64,000 bases of DNA, from contig NC_045140.1 in NCBI RefSeq assembly GCF_008831285.2, positions 8,988,505 through 9,052,504 of the forward strand, given 5' to 3'. The stretch is from Nymphaea colorata (Eukaryota > Streptophyta > Magnoliopsida > Nymphaeales > Nymphaeaceae). Positions 23,667-35,234 of this stretch are shown here, piece by piece. The notes under the pieces are model-generated. The model ran no database searches. It was not told the origin of the DNA and saw only the letters and a program-made list of their open reading frames with translations. Every line of letters begins with the position of its first letter. The stretch's first letter is position 1. A program made the translations under genes and the position numbers.

Positions 23667-24229
23667 GCAATTTTAAGAGATATGCATGTAAAAGGAGAAA
23701 TAGATAATCATTTATTTTTAAGATCAGTCGATTTACTGTTCAGTTTTGGTAAAACAAATGTTTTTCTTATGATGCCATTGGAGTTGCAGCTTAATTGGTT
23801 GCACATGCAGATTGGCTAAATGACAGGTAATGTTTGTAACTGAGTTGTTATGGAGGTTTGTAATTATGTGTTACTTTTGATGTGTAACTGTTCGTAATTT
23901 GTGATATATTCTAATTGTTTGTGATAGTGTATTTTTTATGTTTTAAATTATTTATAATTTGCAATATATTGTAAATGGTTATGAATTCATGCTTGCAATT
24001 GTTTTTTATTTCACAATTCTTTGCAACTAAATAATATTTATTCTCATGAATTACTGTATTTATTATCAAGATGGATGAAATATCCATAGTGATACCTCTT
24101 CTCAAGTATTACATTCAATGGGAAGAGTAGTGTGTAGGAAAAAATACTAGTTGTCTAGCGAGTTGTCATAGTTATTTTTATATTTATAGTAGTTATAATC
24201 TAAACTTCTATATCTATTTTTGTGTCAAT
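23667..24229. other. AT-rich DNA, no gene seen
   Basis: Repeated phrases built on TTGTAATT, TTTGTGATA and GCAATATATTGTAA suggest decayed low-complexity DNA. Nothing coding was found. Confidence 0.5.
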
Positions 24230-24234
24230 GTACT
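24230..24234. other. Copia target-site duplication, left (GTACT)
   Basis: The five bases GTACT just before the left LTR are repeated exactly after the right LTR at 29784-29788, as expected for integrase-mediated insertion. Confidence 0.92.
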
Positions 24235-24532
24235 TAAAGATTAGGGAGAGGAATGAGAGAGCAAAGAATATACGTGGTTCGACATGTATGCCTACGTCCA
24301 CGAGAAGCAAGGGAGAGCTCGTATTGTATATTTTCTGTATACAATTATTTCACTCTACAACCACTATTTAACGTGAGTGAATACAACAGTTAAAAAGCAA
24401 GAAATCATGGAAGGAAAAATTAACGGCAATCCATGGTGGGCAACTTTTAATATAGGTAATACTATCCAACTAATCATGGAAACACCATGAATAGTATTGC
24501 CATAACGAGCCTCCTGTAGAACCGTTTCAACA
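24235..24532 (-). repeat. Copia 3' LTR
   Basis: 298 bp. On the minus strand it begins TGTTGAAACGG and ends CTAATCTTTA, so the terminal dinucleotides are TG and TA rather than the common TG and CA. It matches 29486-29783. Confidence 0.93.
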
Positions 24533-27500
24533 CTCACCCTCAAGTTGGGAGTGTATGTTAACGACTCCCAACTTGATCATAGTGCTTCTAAGTTGTTCTC
24601 TTGTGACTGCTTTAGTGAAGATATTAGCATATTGCTCCTCACTTCTGACAAAAGGAGTGATGATTTCTTTGTTTTGAACCTTGTCGCGTATAAAGTGACA
24701 ATCAATTTCAATATGCTTTGTCCTTTCATGAAACAATGAGTTTGCGGCTATGTATTGCAGCTTGATTATCACAATACAACTTCATAGGACGAGGTTGTTC
24801 AAAGCCTTTTTCCTTTAGCATCGCTTTGAGCCAAATGAGTTCACATGTAATGTTTGTCATTGCTCTATATTCAGCTTCGACGCTGGATCTTGAAATCACT
24901 TTCTGTTTTGTACTCTTCCATGAGACCAAATTGCCCCCAACCATAATACAAAACCTTGTAGTTGACTTTCTGTCTGATACACTTCCAGCCCAGTTAGCAT
25001 CTAAGAAACCTTCTATATTGATATTTTCGTTTTGCTTCATCCAAATACCACATCCTGGAACTTCTTTTAAGTACCTTAAAATTCTATCAATAGAAGAGAA
25101 ATGAGCTCGTTGGGGAGCATGCATATATTTGCTTACTTCACTAACTGCATAGGTAATGTCAGGCCTTGAAACAGTCAAATATATCAATTTTTCAACAATA
25201 TGTTAATATTGTTTTGCATCTTGTACTGGTTATTCACAATCTATCTTGTCAAGTTTGTGATTTACCTCTATTGGTGTGACTGCTGGCTTCGCTCCAAGTT
25301 TCCCTGTTTCCTTCAATAGATCAAGAGCATATTTTCGTTGGGATAAATATAAACCTTTCTTGGAGTGACTTACCTCTATTCTTAGGAAGTATTTCAAACT
25401 TCCTAGATCTTTTATCTTGAACTTTTGATGGAGATATTGTTTGGTCTTCTCAACTATATTCTTGGAATTGCCTGTGATGAAAATATCATCTACATAAACA
25501 AGAACCAAAATAGTTTTATTTTGGTAATGATAAATGAACAAAGAGTTGTCTGAAACACTACGTTTGTATCCAAAATCGATCAAGGCAGAACTGAGCTTTG
25601 AATACCAAGCTCACGGGGATTGTTTGAGTCCATAGATAGACTTTTTCAATTTACAAACAAGATTTTTCTGGTTTTCATAATTGAGGCCTTGAGGAATTTT
25701 CATGTAGACTTCTTCCTGTAAATCACCTTGAAGAAAAGCGTTCTTTACGTCAAGCTGAAATAAATCCCACTCATAATTGCAGACAATAGATATTAGGGTA
25801 CGAAGAGTTGTCATCTTTGCTATTGGAGCAAACGTTTCTGTATAGTCAATCCCTTTTGTTTGAGAGAAGCCGCGAGCAACAAGACAAGCTTTATGTCTGT
25901 TAAGAGTTCCATCACTATGAAATTTCAGTTTAAAACCCCATTTGCAACTAACAGGTTTTTTACTGTGAGGAAGAGAGACGAGTTCCGATGTGTCATTTTT
26001 TGTTAGAGCATCTAGTTCATCCCTTATGGCGTTTTTCCAACAAGGATCTTGAACAGCCTCTTCAAATGTCCCTAGTTCAGATGCTTTGTTTAACTGCATA
26101 AAAAAGGCTGTCTGAGTTTGAGAGAAAGCACCATAATCAATGCAGGCTTCTATCGGATATTTAGCCATACTGCTCATAGCAAAATCTTTGTATCGTTCGG
26201 GCTGTTGGTGAAGTCTTTCCGAGCACCGAAGAATGTTCCCTTGTTGTGTCTCAATTGCAGTAACTTTCCGGGAATGATGTTGTTGAATCCTTTTCGATTG
26301 CCGTAGGGTGTTTTTTTGGCTATGTTTCAGTTGAAGCGATTTGTCGTGAGTCACTATCAACTCTTTCAATGATAGGAGTGGTATCTTTATTATTTTGGAC
26401 TTGAATAGAAACTTTATGATTCTCAACGTCAGCCATAGGAAAAACATTAGGAAGAGGGAGAGACTGAAATTTTGAGTTTATTTTCTCCTTTTGAGGATGA
26501 ACTTGTGTCTCCCCCTGAGGACGATTTTGAAAATATGCTTGCGACTCATCAAATCTAACAATGCAAGAGATATACATTTTCCTTGAAGCAACATCAAAGC
26601 ATCTATACCCTTTCTTGGTAGGGGAATATCCGAGAGACACACATTTTATGGCACAAGGCTGTAACTTGTTTCGATGTTTGGGAGATTTCCAAACATAAAC
26701 AATGCATCCAAACTTTCTAAGATGTTCAATAGTGTGTTTTGTTCCTTTAAGAACTTCAATGGGGGATCTATTTTCAAGATAGCGTCTTGGTTGCCTGTTT
26801 ATAATATAGTTGGCTGCTAAAATTGCTTCACTCCAAAAACGTTCTGGAACATTGTTTTGGAAAAGCAACGCACGGGTCACTTCAAGTAAATGCCTATTTC
26901 TTCTTTGAGAAACTCCATTCTGTTGAGGTGTTTCTCTACATGTAGTCTGGTGGTGTATACCAACCTTGTTGACAAAGGACTCAAAATTCTTGTTTATATA
27001 TTCAGTCCCATTGTCCGTCCGTAAGGTTTTAATTTTTGTCCCAAACTGAGTGACTACCATGTTGTAAAATATTTGAAATTTAGAAAACACCTCGTCCTTG
27101 GTTTTTAAGAAATATATTCAACCCACGCGAGAATAATCATCAATGAAAGATAAGTAGTACTTAAAACCATTATATGAATTAAGAGGGACGGGTCCCCAAA
27201 CGTCTGAGTGAACAATCTCAAAAACTGACAGTAGTACTTTCAGAGGAAGAAAATGGTGGTCGGGTTAACTTGGCATCCCGGCACACCTCACAAGTATTGC
27301 AATCAAAGAGTATTCCAGGCTTCAAGGAATTTAAAACATAATTTGATAGATGCCCCAACCTCAAATGTCATTTTTGTCCTTCAGCCTTGTTTGTAGTGGC
27401 AGCAAGTGCCTTATTTCTCCAATTAAAGTAATAGAAAGCGCGAAATTCGTCCCCTTTACCAATCGTCTTCCCGGTGATCCGATCCTGAAACACAACCTTT

Positions 27501-27760
27501 GAGGGGGAGAAAATCACATTACAGTTGTAAGTCTTGGTTATCTTACTGACGGACATGAGATTGGAAGCCAAATCAGGCATATATAAAACATCAATAGGAC
27601 CCTTCTTCTCAAAAAATTATGTAACTCCCTTTCCTATGATGCTAACCTTGCCCCCATTAGCTATAGTAACAGGTTTTATATAAGAAACACCTTCAATGTC
27701 AACTAAAATTTTTTTGGAACCAGCCATATTGTCTGAGGCACCAGAATTGATTATCCAAGT
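24527..27760 (-). pseudogene. Copia pol (protease/integrase/RT/RNase H), broken
   Basis: On the minus strand 27580-27368 has LASNLMSVSKI and a pre-integrase segment. The integrase core at 27090-26470 has LRTDNGTEY and TPQQNGVSQRRNRHL. The reverse transcriptase at 26447-25611 has WDLFQLDVKNAFLQGDLQEE and LKKSIYGLKQSP. It continues at 25583-25230 with the catalytic LVYVDDIFITGNS. RNase H at 25187-24726 has WKSTKQKVISRSSVEAEYRA and YCDNQAA, and the tail at 24772-24527 has TKHIEIDCHFIRDKV. Frame breaks occur near 27100, 26400, 25600, 25210 and 24750. The final Cys codon and TGA stop lie in the first six bases of the 3' LTR. It encodes the enzymes of element replication and is not functional here. 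Confidence 0.92.
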
Positions 27761-27768
27761 ATTCTCAT

Positions 27769-28782
27769 CTAAACAAGACAAAAAACTGCACATCCCTGCA
27801 TCGTCGCCCCTTTCGTTAGTGGCCAGGTGGCTGAATTTTGTTTGACAAAATTCTGTAAAAGTTGGGTCAGCTTTTCCATGGTCACCGGAGTATCTTTCTG
27901 ATCATCGTGAAAAGCATGAGCAGCCTTGTGTCGTCCTTCATCATTCGATTTTTTGTTTATCTTCCAACATTTCTCTCTGATGTGATTTTCTTTCTTGCAA
28001 TAGGTACAAGACAGTTTCTTTTTTCCTTTGGAATTTAAAAAACCAGAACCAGAAGGCATACTCACATTCTTTTGTTTGGAGACCATTGCTGCTTGGGAGT
28101 CCTCCTCAGGTCGGTTGAAAGGATTCATGATTTGATGCCGGGTTTCCTCACGCATAATGATGGAGCAGATGGTGCTGAGTTTGGGAACTTCCGGTGACAT
28201 GAGAACTTGACTGCGCAGCGATTCATATTCAGGTTTCAGTCCAGCCAACATCTGAAAAAAAATTTCTTCCTCTTGATTTTTCTGGAGAGTAACAACGTCA
28301 GTCGCTACAGGGGTATATGATTCCCATTCATCCCATAAGGCGCGAAGTTGTCCAATATATTCTGTGAAGGTCATATCCCCTTGTTTAAGCTTGCTGGTTT
28401 CTTGCGCTAATTGAAAATGTCGAGCAACATTGTAGTGCTGGCTGTAGAGATCACGAGCTGCCTCCCACACATCTTTGGCAGTTTCAACAAAAAAAAAATC
28501 CACGAGCAATTTTTTTCTCCACGGAATTCAAGAGCCACGACATGACAGTGTGGTCGTTTGATTCCCATTCAGCAAATTTCGGATCATTCTCAGCAGGCTT
28601 TGGTTTGCTGCCGGTCACGTGACCGAGTTTAGACTTTCTGCTTAGGAAAAGTTTAACAGATTTTGCCGATGTAATATAATTAAACCCATTTAAGGATTCA
28701 ATGGTGATTTTGAGTGCAGGATTGACGCTGTCCTGCAACTGTTGCTGAGGCCAATCCCCTGCTCCTTGTGACTGTCTGCCAT
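27769..28782 (-). pseudogene. Copia gag, broken
   Basis: Gag forms the particle and binds element RNA. The probable start is the ATG at 28782 (MADSHKEQG). A one-base shift near 28740 leads into QDSVNPALKITIESLNGFNY. A second frame change near 28500 leads into VETAKDVWEAARDLYSQHYN and LWDEWESY of the retrotransposon gag/UBN2 domain. A CCHC zinc knuckle, CTYCKKENHIREKCWK, lies near 28010-27960. Two frameshifts disable it. Confidence 0.9.
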
Positions 28783-28894
28783 GATAACCTGATGAGAGGA
28801 ATCTTCAATATAGCACGAACCTGGAATTAGATGGAAAGGACAGAACTCTGCTTCCTCCTGAATTTGCATTCGCACGTCTTGCAGGATATAGTGA

Positions 28895-29263
28895 CACTAA
28901 AAAATTCGTAGAAAATCACCCAGACATCTGTTGGCCCTGAAATTTGGATTAAAGGTCGACAAGATGAAGGAAAAGGGACGCCCCAAAAATCAGCCCCAAC
29001 GGAGGGTCCAGGAAGAATGCGCCCCTTTCTGAATATTGCTGGAAATCGCAGTCTCTATTTATAGTAGAACAGAATATGCTCTCACTAAAAAATTCATAAA
29101 AAATCACTCAAACCTCCGTTTGCCCTGAAATTTGGACTGAAGGTCGACAAGATGAAGGGGAAGGGACGCCCCAAAAATCAGCCCCAATGGAGCCTCCAGG
29201 AAGAGTGTGCTTCTGTCTGAATATTGCTAAAAATCACAGTCTCTGTTTATAGTAGAACAGAGT
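28895..29263 (-). repeat. 188-bp tandem duplication in the Copia leader
   Basis: Two units start at CACTAAAAAATTC (28895 and 29083) between the 5' LTR and gag. They share GGTCGACAAGATGAAGG, GGGACGCCCCAAAAATCAG and GAATATTGCT, with about ten percent divergence. The units lie in the untranslated leader where packaging signals would be expected. Confidence 0.88.
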
Positions 29264-29469
29264 AATCCAGCGGTGTTCAGGATTCTCCTTCACCAGAAAT
29301 TGGGGCTTTCCCCCAAATCGATCACAAGGATATACTCTGATTTCTGCTGAGCCTCCCGCAATGAAATAAATGTCATTTTGCCGGAAACACCTCCGATCAA
29401 CGGAGCCTTTTGAAAACAGCAAATGTTGTTAAGCAGTGGACGACATTGAATACTCCCTTTCCTTAGGAA

Positions 29470-29485
29470 CCTGGCTCTGATACCA
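29470..29485 (-). promoter_or_regulatory. Copia primer-binding site (initiator tRNA-Met type)
   Basis: The minus strand reads TGGTATCAGAGCCAG directly after the 5' LTR. This is the usual Copia site that primes minus-strand DNA synthesis. Confidence 0.9.
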
Positions 29486-29783
29486 TAAAGATTAGGGAGA
29501 GGAATGAGAGAGCAAAGAATATATGTGGTTCTGCATGTCTGCCAACATCCACAAGAAAGAAGGGAGAGCTCGTATTGTATATTTTCTGTATACAATTGTT
29601 TCACTCTACAACCACTATTTAACGTGAGTGAATACAACAGTTACAAAGCAAGAAATCATGGAAGGAAAAATTAATGGCAATCCATGGCGGGCAACTTTTA
29701 ATATAAGTAACACTATCGAACTAATCATGGAAACACCATGAATAGTATTGCCATAACGAGCCTCCTGTAGAACTGTTTCAACA
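29486..29783 (-). repeat. Copia 5' LTR
   Basis: 298 bp, matching 24235-24532. It is followed by the target-site duplication GTACT at 29784-29788. As the upstream LTR for minus-strand gag and pol it would carry the element promoter. Confidence 0.93.
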
Positions 29784-29788
29784 GTACT

Positions 29789-31609
29789 CCAATATATGGC
29801 TTACAACAGTTGAACATTTTAGACTATTTGTATTTTGCACTTTTACTTGATAATGGTGACTATATAGATGTTTAAACATTTTACAATAATTCAAATAGAA
29901 TAGACAGTTCAAACAAAACATAAACAAACACCAGACAAAACAAATAAAACTGACCATGGAAGACACAAAGATCGAACAAAACGGATAGATTAGATACAAC
30001 AGAAACAAACACAAGACAGGATAGACAGAACAGACATATACGAAACAAACGCCCGATAAGAGGAACATAGTGTTTTGTTTCTAAAATCATCAAATGGTGA
30101 ACAAAGAACATCATTGTCTATGAGGACATGACAGTAGTGTAATGGACAAGACATTCTGTCTGTCCTGTCCTAGTGAACAGCAATCAAACGACTTCTAAGG
30201 GTTCACAGAACTTGCATTAAGGCCTATCATGGTCCAAAAGAAGAGCGCATGGGGACAAGATAATGACCACTCTAAGATATGAATGACAGTCTGTTTTGAG
30301 TTAATTTTACTCCCATTTTCCAAGTCACTCAGTAGTGTCTTTTTCCAAAAATGGGATTGTCAATTTCTAGAACTCAATTTTCGGATACACTGGGCAGAAT
30401 TTTTTTTCAGAAAATTTCAGAAAAAACTAAGGAGATATCTAGAGTTGGACTTGTTTACCAAAAAACGAATTTAGAACTAAGGAGATATCTAGAGTTTGAA
30501 ATCAAGTTTTAAAAATCTCAAGCCTTCAGGCCTTGGTTTGAGAAACTATGTATGTTTCTTGAAGAGACTGAGAGAAAATGAACCTCTCCATTCCAAGCCT
30601 CCAGGTTGAATTAAGCATTTTTAGTTTCTTGTAGGAAGGCGACCTGGGTCTTAGTGAAAGTGTGTGCATGTATGATTGTATTATTAATTATATGATGCAT
30701 GCTATTATTGATGTAGAAAGAAATAATTTTTTAAGTAGTAAATAGATATTTATATAGAAAACACATAGGCAAACAAGCAAGCCAACAATAATGTATCTCA
30801 TAAGATCAACCAATGGCATGAATAGACCATATGCACCTTACAATGGTCAAACATGTACACGACTAAAACTATACGCAATGCCCAAAATTAAACCGGATTC
30901 CAACAGATGCATGGTGAGTTAGTTCTAATTATAGACTCAGTTGTCTAGGTAAACGGATTCAAAAGTAGATGAAATATGATAAGCATAGCTTAGATCATAG
31001 TTGGTAAACCCATGACTTAAACTGGATTGGTAGATGGCCAGGTCACTGGGTCAGTGCATTGACTCATTGACCCAATGACTCAGTCGAGTATTCGAATAAC
31101 CGTAATGATTTTTACTGTCACCAAATCAGTTGAATCCTGCCAAGTCAGGGCGAGTTAGGGTGAGTCAGGGCCAAGACAGGTTCTACCTCGCCCAAACCTC
31201 GACTCGTGGATGGATTTATAACTCTTGTTTCATCTACCATCTTGGTCAAATTACGTTTTAAACTCATTTCAAAACCAGTATTCATGTCTTCACTTTTTTA
31301 AATCATGCATCATGTACATGTAGGCTGCATGTGTGCATAGACCTAAAGATAAAAGGGTTTCCAAAGATACTTTGCGTGTCTAAAAGTCTGAGGGTCTAAT
31401 TAGGTTTTCCAATTCATGCATATTTTCAGACTTAGTCTACGTGTCATGTTTCCCTAAACAGACCTATTTCAAAGTCAAGTCGCCCATACATATAGTATCA
31501 TGTTTATGTCGAAATACTTTACTATAATAACGTATAAATTCAACCTTTGTTTTGGTTACCTCTGGTAAAAGCATCAGGAAAGACCCATCTCCCAACTTAT
31601 CTCCCATCT
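29789..31609. other. Repeat-derived DNA without a supported gene
   Basis: 29880-30060 has many spaced ACA/AACA words. 30130-30200 has GACATGACAG...CTGTCCTGTCC text. A phrase of about 22 bp beginning AACTAAGGAGATATC is repeated at about 30425 and 30475. 31030-31210 has repeated GACTCA/TGACCC words with short palindromes, like a MITE end. No coding region is supported. Confidence 0.45.
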
Positions 31610-32249
31610 GCGTTAATAATATGCCAATATTAGTATCCACTATGGCTCCAACCACTCCGCCCCATAAGAAGAAAATATCTTAAATTTATTGCAGGATTTG
31701 CTTTCCACAGAGTGTTGTGCTAGTGACAAATCTCCATCAATGCACACTGATTTTTTCCATCCTTTCTTAACTCCTAAGTTACTAATAAGGAGAACATATC
31801 TTAAACCTCATTCACCAGTTTTCCAGAAGAGGCATGATTCTACTTTACCAAAATTCCAAAAAACAAAATTTAATTTCAAAATTTTACTTAAAATGAACTG
31901 TTGGGTTTCACTTCTTTAACCCACGTTGAGATTTTCTGCCCCACCTCCACTGGCCTCTCCCTGTCTATAAATTGGCCATTTAGAACGAATTCTTCATCAA
32001 ACCATTTCTTATAACTGTAGAGAAAGACAGTATTTAGAGAAAAGTGGCCCGAGTGAGCGATCTAGCCTTGGCCTTGCGGCTGGGCTCCTTCCCCTCTCTC
32101 CAACTCACACACTAAGTTGTTTATTATTATTGTAGATGTTGCTGCTGCTGTTGCTGTTATTATATTGTTCGTGTTATTATTTTTGAGGAGGTCTATATAT
32201 ACATTATTTTTGTTATACTAAGTTTTTTTCTTTTCGTTCTTAGAGCATC

Positions 32250-32428
32250 GGGTTGGCTGAAGAATCCATATATATATATATATATATATAATGAAATGAG
32301 GTGAAATCTTCCGGTCATCCGGACCTCCAGGCCACAGGATACGTTGCATCAAGTGGGTATGATTGAACACCCTGCATGATGCATGGGGGTATGCTGTGAG
32401 GCGGGTGGATGCTATTGAACACATCATA

Positions 32429-32481
<53 letters not shown>

Positions 32482-32640
32482 GAAATGAGGTGAAATCTTC
32501 GGGTCATCCGGACCTCCAGGCTGCAGGATACGTTGCATCAAGTGGGTATGATTGAACACCCTGCATGATGCATGGGGGTATGCTGTGAGGCGGGTGGATG
32601 CGATTGAACACATCACCTGATGCATTTGGGGTATGCTGTG
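32250..32640 (+). repeat. 189-bp tandem repeat with (TA)n blocks
   Basis: Two full units start at ATGAAATGAGGTGAAATC (32291 and 32480), each preceded by a (TA)n run. The second run is near 32433-32478 and is the longest in the area. A partial third unit (ATGCATTTGGGGTATGCTGTG) follows near 32619. The repeat lies in what would be intron 1 of the GASA pseudogene. Confidence 0.9.
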
Positions 32641-32799
32641 AAAGCCGGGAGGATTTCATTTAAAGGAAAAAAAATCCATGCTTCCTATATATAAATATAT
32701 TTTATTTCTTCCAAATGCAAAGTAACTGGATCTGTAATTAAGGCAGTGTCTGACGGCTCTAAAAAAATAATCAAGGGAATTCAATATGTTTCCCACTCC

Positions 32800-34012
32800 T
32801 ACTTAAGTAAAATCCTCCTCCAGCAAACAAAATAACCACTTCGAACTCACATTTCTACAGTATTCCATTCCAATCTCTTTATACACAAAGTCACATCTAT
32901 TCCCCAGAATTGTATATAAGAGCTATCTCAGTGAGCATAGACATAACTAACTGCCAAAAAGAAGGATATTGATACAACAAATTCTTAGAAAACTCTATGG
33001 CTCCTAACCTTCGTCGGCAAAATGAAACAGAAAAGAACCAATCCTTCATCAAAATTTAGCAAACCCTTCAAACAACTCAGTGTTCAGTCTGATCATTCGT
33101 CCTGGAGGTTCAACAGCAAACAAAAGAAAGGATTTCTCTTGGAAATGCCGATTCTTTCATTCTGGATTCCCCTAAAGGAGGCTAAACACAAATTTTCTCC
33201 TGAATCTCCATAACAGGAAAGAATGGATCACATTCAAGCTAATTTCTCCTATTTTTCCGCACAGATGTTGATGACATCGCAACAAGATCTCAGCGTCAAC
33301 ACATCTTCCATCTCCCGGTCAAATGGAGACAGAACTGGAGGGAGACTGAGAGATTAGGGTTTCCGACCAACTTCGGTTTATTGCTGGGAGCATCGTTTTC
33401 CATAATTTTTTACTAGAAATCTTGTTCTTTGTTACTGGTTTGTGAAACATGACAATCAAATTTGCTTGCAATGCCCGCATCAATAAACCGAGGTTGGTGG
33501 GAAACCCTGATCTCTCGCTCTCCTTCTCTCTGTCCCTCTCTCTCTCCATAATGTGGAAGATATGTTCATCTGATGATCATGTTGCAATGCCATCAAGATC
33601 TCTGGGGGCAAGTAGGAGAAATTATCTCGAAGTTGACGTCTTTCTTTTTTGTTGTGGGGATTCATGATATCCAGGCAAAATCCTTTTCTTTTTTGTGAAC
33701 TTGAAGCTCAAGAACGAATGATCCGACTAAACACTGAAGTGTCTGAAGGTTTGTGAATTTGAAGAATTGGTTATTTCTGTTTCATTTGTCTCAAGACGTT
33801 AGGAGCCTGGATATTTCTCTTAGGGTTTGTATCAATATCCTCCTTTTTGGCAGTCTGTTATGTCTATTTTCCCCGAGATAGATCTTATATGCATTACAAT
33901 TGATTATGGGGAATAGATGCTACTTTGTACATAAAGAGATTATGATGGAATACTGTAAAAAGGTGGCAGTTTGAAGTGGTTGTTTTGTTTGCTGGAGGAT
34001 AATTTGCTTAGG
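32800..34012. mobile_element. Long foldback element FB2
   Basis: The left arm (32800-33401) pairs with the reverse complement of the right arm (33461-34012) around a loop of about 60 bp. Anchors are CTCCAGCAAACAAAATAACC against GGTTGTTTTGTTTGCTGGAG, and CCTCCTTTTTGGCAGT (right) against ACTGCCAAAAAGAAGG (left). GGTTTATTGCTGGG and CAATAAACCGAGG flank the loop. The arms differ by an estimated 15-20 percent with small indels. No transposase motifs were seen. Ends beyond these limits are weakly similar, and no target-site duplication was seen. It sits inside the GASA pseudogene and shares no obvious sequence with FB1. Confidence 0.82.
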
Positions 34013-35048
34013 AAATGGTATTTAAAAACCTAGTGTTTTAATTAATTTTTTTATGTGTTGGGTGATACGTCCAAAACGACATTTTGTGAAAACAATTAGC
34101 GAGGGGTTGAAGTTATTCTATTCATTTCGAAAGAACCAATTTTGGGGGCATGGCCAGCCCAGCCTGGGCCGGCCCAGCCTGGGCCGGCCCAAGGCTTCGA
34201 AAAGTTAGGCTTGGGCTGGCCCGAAACCATCGCCGGCAGCTCAAGTCCGGTTCACTTATTTATGAGGTCGGGTCCGACCGTCAACTTTATACTATTGTTA
34301 CAAAAAAACATATACGGGTATTGTATGGTGAGGAATTTCTCAGGTATAATACGGTAAAGTTGTATATCTCCGAAATAAAATGGAAGAATCTCGGTAAATT
34401 TTTTAAAAAATTAAAACGGTTTAATAAATCCTAAAAATTATAAAAAATAAAAATCATAAAAAATATGAAAAAACGCAAAAAAAACGCGTATGATACTCGT
34501 TTTTTTTTTACGTTTTTTATTTTCTGGCATTTTTTTCACATTTAATATGGCTGATTCTGTTTTGGTGTATTATACGCGTCTTTTTTCAATAAGACGCATT
34601 TTTGTGACAGTGCTTCATACTCATCGGGTACCGAGCTGGACATCCACTCATATTTAAAGCCATTAGTATTTCATATTTTAATATCTTACAAACCTTTAAT
34701 ATATCATTATGATATTGGGTACCCAGTTGACCACCCCCCGACTTTAAATTTATGTTTCTCAACACGTAGCATGGATTTGCTACTCAGATCCGTAAACTAA
34801 GGATATTCCAAAACACAACTTTTTATGTGGCATAAGATTTAAAGTCTAATGCTATCAAACACAACCTTCGCAACGTGCCAAGAGTTTCTAAGAGTGTCAT
34901 CTACAACACATGAAGAGTTCTTATAGGAGTCATCGATGATGCATCAAAAGTTTCTCAGTGAGCTAATTGCCAATACACACACACACACATGAATATATAA
35001 GGAGAGAGAGAAAAAATAAATAAAAGAATGTAGAAAGATGAGTCCTAG

Positions 35049-35079
<31 letters not shown>

Positions 35080-35234
35080 CAAGTCGAGTCCCCAATACTG
35101 ACTCAGGTCAGCCTAGCTTGAAAATTTTTTAATCAGTCGGTCCAGCAGTCAAAGAACTAGCCCAAGCCCGGCCCATCGCTGGCTAGGTACCCAACTACCC
35201 ATTGGGTACCCAGCCCATTGACAACCCTCAACCA
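34013..35234. other. GC-rich repeat end, low-complexity DNA and microsatellites
   Basis: 34150-34200 has two copies of CCCAGCCTGGGCCGG, and 35160-35220 has GCCCGGCCCATCG and repeated GGGTACCCA. These could be the two ends of one element inside the pseudogene, but they are not clear inverted repeats. A T-rich stretch around 34440-34600 includes ACGCGTATGATAC and TATTATACGCGTC, a short imperfect inverted pair. Microsatellites are (CA)n near 34975, (TA)n near 35050 and (CA)n near 35070. Confidence 0.45.

Larger units (their letters stand above)
24235..29783 (-). mobile_element. Full-length Ty1/Copia retrotransposon, inactivated
   Basis: A 5,549-bp element lies between GTACT target-site duplications. 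Two 298-bp LTRs flank minus-strand gag and pol. Next to the right (5') LTR is a primer-binding site, TGGTATCAGAGCC on the minus strand, complementary to the 3' end of initiator tRNA-Met. A purine-rich tract precedes the left LTR. Domain order gag, integrase, reverse transcriptase, RNase H places it in Copia. The LTRs differ at about 16 positions by eye, near 5 percent, so insertion is not recent. Frameshifts and stops break gag and pol in several places. Confidence 0.95.

Noticed and set aside
32218-32625. Two similar minus-strand ORFs in the TA-rich repeat
   Set aside because: They are identical because the DNA is a tandem repeat. There is no start context or domain.
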